From Prevotellaceae bacterium (GTDB lineage Bacteria; Bacteroidota; Bacteroidia; Bacteroidales; Paludibacteraceae), in the NCBI GenBank assembly GCA_031270565.1, contig JAISXJ010000199.1, positions 1 through 6,226 of the forward strand: 6,226 nt of DNA, read 5' to 3'. The stretch's first letter is position 1; each line of letters starts with the position of its first letter. This document shows, piece by piece, positions 1 through 6,213 of this stretch. The position numbers and the translations under genes are program-made. The notes under the pieces were generated by a model. It saw only the letters and a program-made list of their open reading frames with translations. It searched no databases and was not told where the DNA came from.

Positions 1-1
1 G

Positions 2-97
2 AGGCTCAACGGAAAAATGCAACGTTTCTACTCCGCCAACTACGGAACAAACAACAAAGATTTTTTCCTCTACCGATCTGCCGGATATTTTTCATAG
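2..97 (+). CDS. Possible 3' end of an upstream gene (partial, unknown function)
   Basis: Reading from base 2, 31 codons stay open to a TAG at 95-97. The residues are mixed and rich in aromatics (FYSANYG, DFFLYRSAGYF), which looks more like real protein than the other two frames. Those frames are also open here, giving Lys/Gln-rich or Thr/Ser-rich strings, so openness alone proves nothing. The stop lies before the promoter-like element that precedes ribF, which fits an upstream gene ending here. No domain can be recognised in so short a piece, and a gene on the other strand or no gene at all remains possible. Confidence 0.3.
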   Translation, partial: RLNGKMQRFYSANYGTNNKDFFLYRSAGYFS

Positions 98-156
98 CAC
101 CTCAAAAAAAGAATTAACCTCAAAAAGATTTAGCCAAAAAATTGCAGGAAAAATCT

Positions 157-164
157 TACCTTTG
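157..164 (+). promoter_or_regulatory. Candidate -7 promoter element for ribF-sufS
   Basis: TACCTTTG matches the Bacteroidetes housekeeping -7 consensus TAnnTTTG exactly. No good TTTG lies at the expected 19-21 nt upstream; the nearest weak candidate is TTTA at 129-132, 24 nt away. If used, transcription would start near 170 and leave a leader of about 140 nt before ribF. The match is by eye. Confidence 0.4.
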
Positions 165-190
165 AGCTTTATTTTCAACCCATAATTATA

Positions 191-235
191 CCCCAACAAC
201 ACGTATAGAATACAAGTTCTTACGGTATGACGGGG
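191..235 (+). other. Two-tier inverted repeat in the ribF leader
   Basis: Inner stem: CGTA (202-205) and AGAA (207-210) pair with TTCT (217-220) and TACG (221-224), with T206 bulged and a 6-nt loop. Outer stem: CCCC (191-194) faces GGGG (232-235) across 7-nt internal loops on each side. A T-rich stretch (CGCTTTTAATTTTTA) follows directly. This could be a leader structure, a weak terminator of upstream transcription, or chance. It shows none of the FMN riboswitch conserved core that one might expect ahead of a flavin gene. Confidence 0.35.
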
Positions 236-312
236 CGCTTTTAATTTTTACAGGAATTGAGAAAAACAGCAACATAAAATAAACAGACGGATAAAACACA
301 ACAGAAAAAATT

Positions 313-1221
313 GTGAAAATACTTTCAGATACCTGTCGCCCGGAATGCGACACCTTTGCTACTATCGGTTTTTTTGATGGGGTGCATTTGGGACATCAAT
401 ATTTGCTTGAACAACTCAAAATGGCGTCCGCAACGAATGGACTGTTGCCGTTGGTGGTGAGTTTTGCCAATCGCCCTTCCGAATTTTTTCATCCCGAACA
501 TTCTACTCCCCTACTCTCGCCGCCGGAGGAGAAGTTGACACGATTTGAGTGTGTCGGCATAAAGCATTGTCTGCTGCTTGATTTCAATGCGCCCATCGCC
601 AAACTGACATCAAAAGAGTTTATGACGATGCTTCAACAACGTTATCGGGTACGGCAGTTGCTGGTGGGGTATAACCACCACTTCGGGTCAGACCGTCGGG
701 CAACGTTTAATGATTACAGACTGTTTGGCCAGGAAGTCGGAATCAGGGTAAGCGCCTGTTCTGAGAGGCGTGAGGGAGATTTTTTTGTGAGTTCGTCCTC
801 CATTCGTCAACTGTTGGATGCCGGAGATATTTCAACTGCCAATCGGTTATTAGGATATAAATATCAGCTTGTTGGTTCAGTTGTTGACGGTGAAAAAACA
901 GGACGGACTATCGGATTTCCTACAGCCAATCTGTGTATCTCGCCACAGAAATTAATCCCTAAGAATGGCGTATATGCCGTTCGTGTGGAATTAAAAAACA
1001 GATTCTACAGAGGCATGTTGAATATTGGTATGCGTCCCACAGTTGGCGGTAAACAGCTGTCTGTGGAGGTGCATTTATTGGATTTTTCAGGCGATTTATA
1101 TGGCGAAACGCTTGTCGTAAACTTAACGGCACGTTTGCGCGACGAACAAAAATTTGATTCGCTTGACACATTAAAGCATCAGTTGCAGAACGACTGCGAC
1201 ACTGTCAGACGAGAATATTAA
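313..1221 (+). CDS. ribF: Bifunctional riboflavin kinase / FAD synthetase
   Basis: Cytosolic enzyme that phosphorylates riboflavin to FMN and adenylylates FMN to FAD. The N-terminal FAD synthetase (nucleotidyltransferase) half shows GFFDGVHLGH (residues 19-28, the HxGH-type nucleotide site), GYNHHFG (119-125) and the SSSSIR motif (160-165). The C-terminal riboflavin kinase half, from about 182, shows GRTIGFPTAN (197-206, with the PTAN ATP/Mg site), NIGMRPTV (237-244) and VEVHLLDF (251-258), where E252 fits the catalytic glutamate. At 302 residues the length is normal for the family. The start is GTG at 313: it places MKIL the usual short distance before the ATIGFFDG strand, and no ATG lies nearby. 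sufS follows after 23 bases, so the two are probably one operon. No motif is damaged. The assignment is secure. Confidence 0.96.
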   Translation: MKILSDTCRPECDTFATIGFFDGVHLGHQYLLEQLKMASATNGLLPLVVSFANRPSEFFHPEHSTPLLSPPEEKLTRFECVGIKHCLLLDFNAPIAKLTSKEFMTMLQQRYRVRQLLVGYNHHFGSDRRATFNDYRLFGQEVGIRVSACSERREGDFFVSSSSIRQLLDAGDISTANRLLGYKYQLVGSVVDGEKTGRTIGFPTANLCISPQKLIPKNGVYAVRVELKNRFYRGMLNIGMRPTVGGKQLSVEVHLLDFSGDLYGETLVVNLTARLRDEQKFDSLDTLKHQLQNDCDTVRREY

Positions 1222-1244
1222 AGACAATTCATAATTAATTTGTA

Positions 1245-2459
1245 ATGATAGATACTACTGCTATACGTACCGATTTTCCGATACTCCAACAAACTATTTT
1301 CGGGAATCCGCTTGTCTATTTTGATAATGCCGCCACCACCCAAAAACCGCGTTGCGTGGTCAATAAGATGGCAGAATTATATTTCACCCAAAATGCCAAT
1401 ATTCATCGTGGCGTGCATCATCTGAGCCGGTTAGCTACAGAGGCGCACGAACAGGCGCGTTGCACAGTGGCTGACTTTCTGCACGCTACTGATGCACGGG
1501 AAATTATTTTTACCAGAGGAACAACTGAGGCTGTTAATTTGGTAGCAGACTGTTTTGCGCAGTTTTGTGCAGCAGGCGATGAGATTATCATCAGCCAAAT
1601 GGAGCATCATTCCAACATTGTCCCCTGGCAAATGGCTGCTCAACGTGCCGGATTGACGTTAAAGATAATTCCCATAGACCCAAATGGCGACCTTAATCTC
1701 GACCGTTACAGTCATCTTCTTACCGACCGCACCAGACTTGTTGCTGTCTCACACGTCTCAAATGTGTTGGGGAGTGTCAATCCTGTGGCGCAAATCATTG
1801 CTATGGCACACCATTACGGCGTGCCGGTGTTGATTGACGGCGCTCAGGCTGTTGCGCATCAACAAGTGGATGTGCAGGCATTAGATGCAGATTTCTATGC
1901 CTTTTCGGGACATAAACTCTATGCCCCGACAGGGATTGGAGCGCTTTACGGCAAAACCGAATGGCTCGACAGGCTTCCACCGTATCAGGGTGGCGGCGAG
2001 ATGATAGAGCGTGTGAGTTTTCAGGGAACAACGTTTAATGCTCTGCCCTACAAGTTTGAGGCAGGCACGCCGGATTACATAGGTTCGGTGGCATTGGCGG
2101 AGGCTATCGCCTATGTTGAACGCATCGGTCTTGCCGCCATCGCTGCTCATGAGGCGGAACTGACCCGTTATGCGCTGTCCAAAATGAACGAAATTGAGGG
2201 TATGAAAATTTTTGGGAATCCCAAACAGCGCAGCGGTGTAATATCCTTTCAAGTGGGGAACATTCATCATTTCGATTTGGGTACGTTGCTTGACAAAGTC
2301 GGCATTGCCATCCGTACGGGGCATCACTGTGCTCAACCGCTGGTGGAGTCGCTTGGTGTTTCAGGCACGGCACGCATCTCTTTTGCCCTCTACAACACGA
2401 TGAAGGAGATAGATTTGTTTATCGAAAAATTGAAACGGGTTATCTCTATTCTCGGCTAA
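1245..2459 (+). CDS. sufS: SUF-type cysteine desulfurase (group II)
   Basis: PLP enzyme that takes sulfur from cysteine as a persulfide, releasing alanine, and feeds it to the SufBCD scaffold for Fe-S cluster assembly. Expected residues, two positions below E. coli SufS numbering: H121 in MEHHSN stacking on PLP, the D198 region of LIDGAQ, the Schiff-base lysine K224 in SGHKLYAPTG, the catalytic cysteine C362 in RTGHHCAQPL, and R377 in ARISFALYNT for the substrate carboxylate. The RTGHHC loop with a short active-site segment marks the SufS/CsdA group rather than IscS/NifS. The start MIDTTAIRTDFPIL is typical and the 404-residue length is normal. No SufE/SufU acceptor or sufBCD lies in the window, although sufS often sits with sufBCD. 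The 23-base gap suggests translation from the ribF transcript. Selenocysteine lyase activity is a possible side reaction. Confidence 0.95.
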   Translation: MIDTTAIRTDFPILQQTIFGNPLVYFDNAATTQKPRCVVNKMAELYFTQNANIHRGVHHLSRLATEAHEQARCTVADFLHATDAREIIFTRGTTEAVNLVADCFAQFCAAGDEIIISQMEHHSNIVPWQMAAQRAGLTLKIIPIDPNGDLNLDRYSHLLTDRTRLVAVSHVSNVLGSVNPVAQIIAMAHHYGVPVLIDGAQAVAHQQVDVQALDADFYAFSGHKLYAPTGIGALYGKTEWLDRLPPYQGGGEMIERVSFQGTTFNALPYKFEAGTPDYIGSVALAEAIAYVERIGLAAIAAHEAELTRYALSKMNEIEGMKIFGNPKQRSGVISFQVGNIHHFDLGTLLDKVGIAIRTGHHCAQPLVESLGVSGTARISFALYNTMKEIDLFIEKLKRVISILG

Positions 2460-2502
2460 ATCTTTTTTATGGCGCTTCCATTTAATATTTCACTGTAAAA
2501 AA

Positions 2503-2533
2503 TTGTTCGGCTGGTGGAAAAATTATATCTTTG
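2503..2533 (+). promoter_or_regulatory. Promoter-like element before the carboxyltransferase gene
   Basis: A -7 element TATCTTTG (2526-2533) matches TAnnTTTG exactly, and a -33 element ATTG (2502-2505) sits 20 nt upstream, one mismatch from TTTG. Transcription would begin near 2538-2541 and give a leader of roughly 35 nt before the ATG at 2573. No hairpin terminator is evident between sufS and this element, so some read-through from sufS is possible. Confidence 0.6.
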
Positions 2534-2572
2534 CGGCATAAATAATTAAAGAACACCTCAATTCCTAATAGT

Positions 2573-4339
2573 ATGAAAAAAGAGATTAAATTCAGTCTTG
2601 TTTACCGCGATATGTGGCAATCGTCGGGGAAATATGTGCCACGCAAAGACCAATTGGAAAAAATTGCCCCCGTAATTATTGACATGGGTTGTTTTGCTCG
2701 TGTTGAGACCAATGGAGGCGCTGCAGAGCAGGTTAATTTGCTCTATGGCGAAAACCCTAACCCCGCAGTACGCGCCTTTACCAAGCCATTCAACGAAGTG
2801 GGCATCAAAACCCACATGCTTGACCGCGGCTTGAACGCTATCCGTATGAATCCCGTTCCGGCGGATGTTCGTGCGCTGATGTACAAGGTGAAACACGCTC
2901 AGGGAGTGGACATCACCCGTATTTTTTGCGGACTAAACGATGTGCGGAATATTGCCGCCTCTATTCGCTGGGCAAAAGCCGCCGGTATGACCGCTCAGGC
3001 TACTATGTGTATCACCTACTCTCAAGTGCACACGGCAGAATATTATATCAATATGGCAGAACAGCTGATTGCCGAAGGAGCCGAAGAGATTTGTCTGAAA
3101 GATATGGCAGGTATCGGTCGTCCGACGATGCAGGGGAAGATTGTAAAAGCCATTAAAGAAAAACATCCCGATATTGTTGTGCAGTATCACGGACACACAG
3201 GACCGGGATTTTCGGTAGCTTCGATGCTCGAAGTAGCCAACGCAGGCGTTGATTTTCTGGATGTAGCTATGGAGCCGCTTTCGTGGGGTATGGTGCATCC
3301 GGATGTTATCACCATTCAGGCGATGTTGAAAGACGCCGGTTTCATTGTTCCCGAAATCAATATGAAAGCCTATATGGAAGCGCGTAGCCTGACGCAAAGT
3401 TTCATTGATGATTTTCTTGGTTACTTCATTGACCCGCGCAACCGCTTTATGTCATCGCTTCTGGTGGGTTGCGGTCTGCCGGGTGGTATGATGGGGTCGC
3501 TGATGGCTGACCTGAAAGGCGTACACGCCGCTATCAACGGAAATCTCAAGGCGCAGGGTAAAGCCGAACTCAGTGAAGATGACCTGCTGGTACAGCTCTT
3601 TGACGAGGTGTCCTACATCTGGCCTAAACTCGGCAATCCGCCACTGGTAACGCCATTCAGTCAGTACGTAAAAAATGTTGCCCTGATGAACGTTTTCGCT
3701 ATGAGCAAAGGTCAAAATCGCTGGACGATGATTGACAACAATACATGGGATATGATTCTTGGCAAGGCAGGAAAGTTGCCCGGAAAATTGGACAAAGAAC
3801 TTATCGACCTTGCCCATTCCAAGAATCTTACATTCTTTGAAGGTAATCCTCAGGATAATTATCCCGATGAGTTGCCGAAGTTTATCAAACAGATGGAAGA
3901 GCTTGGCTGGGAGCGCGGTCAGGATGATGAAGAACTCTTTGAGTTTGCCATGCACGAAAAACAGTATCGCGAATACAAATCGGGTGAAGCTAAAAAACGC
4001 TTTAATGCTGAATTGCAAGCCGAGATGGAGAAAAAATACAGCGCTGCAGGCGGCGCCGTTCAGATTCCCGACCTGCGTGCCTTGCGCCATCCCAATGCAG
4101 AACCCGTAACAGCGCCCGTCAGCGGACGTGTGATGTGGGAGTTTGATTTTGAAGACCGTTCCGTAAAGCCCGCGCCGGGTACCGATTACAATGTCGGCGA
4201 GTGGCTGTGTGCCATACAGACGCCGGGTAATGGTTTGGAAATTGTATCGGCTCTCTTTTCAGGAAAAATCGTAGAAGCAGTCGCCGAACAGGGCGCCGTA
4301 GTTAAAAAAGGAGACACTATTGCGTTTATTGAAAAATAA
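2573..4339 (+). CDS. Carboxyltransferase, oxaloacetate decarboxylase alpha / pyruvate carboxylase B family, lysine-free biotinyl domain
   Basis: TIM-barrel carboxyltransferase expected to move CO2 between carboxybiotin and pyruvate/oxaloacetate. Against the transcarboxylase 5S/pyruvate carboxylase pattern it keeps the metal ligands D13 (YRDMWQS), K176 (CLKDMAG, the lysine normally carbamylated), H206 and H208 (YHGHTGPG), and also Q16 and R85 (DRGLN). The family motifs PGGM (303-306) and PPLVTPFSQ (356-364) are present. RDAHQS has become RDMWQS. Residues 420-509 fit the conserved PYC/OADA region and linker. Residues 510-588 form a biotinyl-type beta fold (TAPVSGRV, then EIVSALFSGKI and VVKKGDTIAFIE), but the EAMKMEN hairpin reads QTPGNGL, so Gly552 stands where biotin should attach. 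There is also a roughly 7-residue insertion after 522. The reading frame is intact and no alternative frame restores AMKM. No decarboxylase beta/gamma or biotin carboxylase gene is adjacent, so the true substrate is uncertain. Confidence 0.85.
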   Translation: MKKEIKFSLVYRDMWQSSGKYVPRKDQLEKIAPVIIDMGCFARVETNGGAAEQVNLLYGENPNPAVRAFTKPFNEVGIKTHMLDRGLNAIRMNPVPADVRALMYKVKHAQGVDITRIFCGLNDVRNIAASIRWAKAAGMTAQATMCITYSQVHTAEYYINMAEQLIAEGAEEICLKDMAGIGRPTMQGKIVKAIKEKHPDIVVQYHGHTGPGFSVASMLEVANAGVDFLDVAMEPLSWGMVHPDVITIQAMLKDAGFIVPEINMKAYMEARSLTQSFIDDFLGYFIDPRNRFMSSLLVGCGLPGGMMGSLMADLKGVHAAINGNLKAQGKAELSEDDLLVQLFDEVSYIWPKLGNPPLVTPFSQYVKNVALMNVFAMSKGQNRWTMIDNNTWDMILGKAGKLPGKLDKELIDLAHSKNLTFFEGNPQDNYPDELPKFIKQMEELGWERGQDDEELFEFAMHEKQYREYKSGEAKKRFNAELQAEMEKKYSAAGGAVQIPDLRALRHPNAEPVTAPVSGRVMWEFDFEDRSVKPAPGTDYNVGEWLCAIQTPGNGLEIVSALFSGKIVEAVAEQGAVVKKGDTIAFIEK

Positions 4340-4357
4340 GCGTTAGATATTTTTATG

Positions 4358-4398
4358 AAAGGAGACTGCCTTGCAAAAGGTGGTCTCTTTGTTTTTTT
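4358..4398 (+). terminator. Intrinsic terminator after the carboxyltransferase gene
   Basis: Left arm AAAGGAGACTGCC (4358-4370) pairs with GGTGGTCTCTTT (4379-4390): 12 pairs including two G-T wobbles, one bulged G, and loop TTGCAAAA. GTTTTTTT (4391-4398) follows at once. The hairpin begins 18 bases after the stop codon. It separates the carboxyltransferase unit from the secreted-protein unit. Confidence 0.9.
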
Positions 4399-4459
4399 AG
4401 CGCCCCCATTTAGCATTGTCCCATTAGTAAGACATAAAATATTTCAGAATAATGTATTT

Positions 4460-4491
4460 TTTGACAGATAATCCATTTTTCTATATTTTTG
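4460..4491 (+). promoter_or_regulatory. Bacteroidetes-type promoter for the secreted-protein unit
   Basis: TTTG (4460-4463), a 20-nt spacer and TATTTTTG (4484-4491) match both halves of the TTTG / TAnnTTTG consensus at the expected distance. Transcription would start near 4497 and give an AT-rich leader of about 60 nt before the ATG at 4556. This is the best promoter match in the window. It lies downstream of the terminator, which marks a new transcription unit. Confidence 0.7.
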
Positions 4492-4555
4492 GCACGATAT
4501 TTGTTGATAATTATAAAATTTAATTCAATTTGTAATCTCTAAAAACTCATTTATT

Positions 4556-5770
4556 ATGAAAAAACTTCTTTTTTCTTCTCTTTTGTGTATTTGTGCAGTT
4601 GTACTTTCTGCACAGGTCATTGTTCAGAACAACGGCTATACGATGGTAGGAAACAATGCAACAGGCACTATCCTATCAAAATTGGCTGTTGGTTCGCTTG
4701 GCAATTCTAACTCTATTGTTGATATTAAGGGTTATAATTCCTATGGACTTTCAGTGTATAATAGCGGACCATCGGGAACGCGGTATGGTATTTACGTCAG
4801 AACAGTATCTTGTACATCAGGTCCAAAAACTATTGGTATCCATTCGGAATCGGGGTATAACGAATCTGGTGGCTGCCCAAGTGTTGGCATTGGAGTGCGA
4901 GGCTTGGTAGGTGGAGGTCCCTTTGCTTCTATATGCTATGGCTTATCAGGTATGATAAATGGAACCTTAGGCACAGGTTTATATGCTGGGATCGGGAACT
5001 CCGAAGACACCTTTACCGGCACATGGGCAGGATACCTTAACGGCAACTCCATTGTTACTAACGGCACACTGACGGCTACAGTGGTAGCGCCAAGCGACAG
5101 CCGCTTGAAACAGAATGTGCAAAACATTGACGTGAGAGACGCCATAAGCAAACTGTTGAAACTGCGTCCTGTGGAGTATCAACTACAGCAGATGTTGATA
5201 GATGTGGACAGTACCGATGAAAATGACAATATCGTTCACTATCAGGTGAAGCGCTACAAAGAGGACACGCCGTTTTTTACCAACAAACGCTACGGACTGA
5301 TTGCACAGGAAGTGCAAAAAATCTATCCCGACATCGTTTATGAAGGCGGCGACGGCTATCTGGGCATTGACTACACAAGCCTTGTGCCTATGCTGCTAAA
5401 AGTTGTTCAACAACAACAGACCTCTATTGAACAGTTGCAAAAGCAGCTTGCTGTAATGCCGCAGCAAAGCAACGCTCCTGCACTGACAGAACCGGCAGGA
5501 CAGTATGCGCCAGCCGAACTATACCAAAATGCACCAAATCCGTTTAATGAAAATACAGAAATTGGATTTTATTTGCCTCAAACGGTGAGTAACGCGCTTT
5601 TGTGCGTCTATGATATGAACGGCAAACAACTGTCGCAGACGGTTATTGCTGAAAGAGGAAACGCTAAATTTGTAATTAATGGAAAAAGTTACAGTGCAGG
5701 AATGTATCTTTATTCTTTAATTGCAGATAACCAAGTTATTGATACAAAACGAATGATTTTAACGAAATAA
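4556..5770 (+). CDS. Secreted tail-fibre-like protein: S74 chaperone domain plus T9SS type A sorting tail
   Basis: Predicted exported protein of 404 residues. A signal peptide (MKKLLFSSLLCICAVVLSAQ, cleavage near residue 19-20) leads to a Gly/Ser/Asn-rich passenger (about 21-179). The passenger repeats short strands such as YGLSV (63), YGIYV (77), IGIHS (93), VGIGV (110), YGLSG (128) and TGLYAG (140) every 12-18 residues, suggesting a beta-helix or fibre. A peptidase S74 / endosialidase chaperone domain follows (about 180-300): SDSRLKQN with the self-cleavage pair S180/K185, YGLIAQEVQKIYPDIV (246-261) and YTSLVPMLLKVVQQQQ (273-288), ending in a Gln-rich coiled coil. After a Pro/Ala/Gln linker, the T9SS sorting domain runs from 320 (ELYQNAPNPF, YDMNGKQL, SAGMYLYSL, TKRMILTK). 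The passenger's function and binding target are unknown. GC content drops sharply where the sorting domain begins. Likely co-transcribed with the lipoprotein 16 bases downstream. Confidence 0.88.
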   Translation: MKKLLFSSLLCICAVVLSAQVIVQNNGYTMVGNNATGTILSKLAVGSLGNSNSIVDIKGYNSYGLSVYNSGPSGTRYGIYVRTVSCTSGPKTIGIHSESGYNESGGCPSVGIGVRGLVGGGPFASICYGLSGMINGTLGTGLYAGIGNSEDTFTGTWAGYLNGNSIVTNGTLTATVVAPSDSRLKQNVQNIDVRDAISKLLKLRPVEYQLQQMLIDVDSTDENDNIVHYQVKRYKEDTPFFTNKRYGLIAQEVQKIYPDIVYEGGDGYLGIDYTSLVPMLLKVVQQQQTSIEQLQKQLAVMPQQSNAPALTEPAGQYAPAELYQNAPNPFNENTEIGFYLPQTVSNALLCVYDMNGKQLSQTVIAERGNAKFVINGKSYSAGMYLYSLIADNQVIDTKRMILTK

Positions 5771-5772
5771 AG

Positions 5773-5779
5773 AAAGGAG
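5773..5779 (+). promoter_or_regulatory. Strong Shine-Dalgarno before the lipoprotein gene
   Basis: AAAGGAG ends 7 nt before the ATG at 5787, an ideal match and spacing. The other starts in this window have A/T-rich leaders with no such motif, as is usual in Bacteroidota. It supports the start choice and suggests independent initiation within the operon. Confidence 0.75.
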
Positions 5780-5786
5780 AACAAAA

Positions 5787-6209
5787 ATGAAAACGCTGAA
5801 ATTTTTAATCGCCGTGCTTGCTCTAAGCATGGGCGTGGCCTGCTCGGAAGAAAATGTAACCGTCTCATCAATCAATGGTAAATGGAAAGTAATCGAAGAA
5901 AATGATGCGTGGGATTATAATCTTATCCATGCTGTGAATTATTACAGGGTTTGGGAATTTTTCCCGGACGGAACGGTAAAATATTATTATAACAGCGACA
6001 ACATCGACGAAAGGTCTAAAACGTATGAATTGAAATCAGATTCCTTATACATCTATTATGACAATATAAAAGAGGAAACCAGCACGCATATTTACAGTTG
6101 CCTGTTTATAGATGCCGAGAAAAATAAAATCAGGATAGAGTATTTGCATGGTCTTAGAACCGATATAATGCAACCGTCATTGTGGATTTTTGAACGTGTA
6201 AATAAATAA
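5787..6209 (+). CDS. Small lipoprotein, lipocalin-like, function unknown
   Basis: A 140-residue predicted lipoprotein. The signal peptide MKTLKFLIAVLALSMGVAC carries a lipobox (GVAC) with the lipidated cysteine at 19. It is followed by Ser-Glu-Glu, which resembles the acidic lipoprotein export signal that sends some Bacteroidota lipoproteins to the cell surface. The mature part has INGKWKV (29-35), then alternating polar/hydrophobic strands (YYRVWEFFPDGTVKYYYN at 52-69, TYELKSDSLYIYY at 79-91, and a final SLWIFERV at 131-138). This resembles the small lipocalin-like beta-barrel lipoproteins common in Bacteroidales, which open with GxW and carry an FxxDGT turn. That is an inference from pattern; no ligand or partner is evident. 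It lies 16 bases after the T9SS-tailed protein and 4 bases before the next start, so it sits inside an operon of envelope proteins. Confidence 0.8.
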   Translation: MKTLKFLIAVLALSMGVACSEENVTVSSINGKWKVIEENDAWDYNLIHAVNYYRVWEFFPDGTVKYYYNSDNIDERSKTYELKSDSLYIYYDNIKEETSTHIYSCLFIDAEKNKIRIEYLHGLRTDIMQPSLWIFERVNK

Positions 6210-6213
6210 TAAC

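Larger units (their letters stand above)
98..312. other. Intergenic region before ribF
   Basis: These 215 bases are A-rich and hold no convincing gene. They contain the candidate -7 element at 157-164 and the inverted repeat at 191-235. The last 50 bases before the ribF start are strongly A-rich, with no Shine-Dalgarno, as is common in Bacteroidota leaders. A frame open from the window edge to a TAA at 183-185 has no protein-like character and was not called. Confidence 0.5.

Noticed and set aside
3..185. Open frame from the window edge to TAA at 183-185
   Set aside because: Its Thr/Ser/Lys-rich string has no protein-family character, and it would overlap the candidate promoter; the frame ending at 97 is more protein-like.
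98..312. FMN riboswitch ahead of ribF
   Set aside because: Expected in principle for a flavin gene, but the conserved purine-rich core segments of the FMN element and its multi-stem layout are not present.
1881..2336. Minus-strand open frame of 151 codons
   Set aside because: Antisense to the conserved second half of sufS, with no family resemblance; a shadow frame. The same applies to the other minus-strand frames within sufS, ribF and the fibre gene.
2933..3397. Minus-strand open frame of 154 codons
   Set aside because: Antisense to the barrel part of the carboxyltransferase and rich in His/Asn/Arg strings with no domain; a shadow frame.
3452..4090. Long open frame on the minus strand (212 codons)
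   Set aside because: It lies wholly antisense to the conserved carboxyltransferase gene, has no recognisable domain, and is best explained as a shadow of that gene's codon pattern.
4200..4260. Frameshift hiding an AMKM biotin motif
   Set aside because: Forward frames across the hairpin region were read; none gives AMKM or a near variant, and the used frame continues smoothly through the conserved EIV...SGKI segment to a natural stop.
4399..4459. Possible small RNA or repeat between the terminator and the next promoter
   Set aside because: The sequence is AT-rich with only weak, short self-complementarity and no separate promoter or terminator.
5093..5500. Prophage tail fibre gene
   Set aside because: The S74 domain is shared with phage fibres, but a signal peptide and T9SS tail on the same protein, and no phage genes around it, show a cellular secreted protein.
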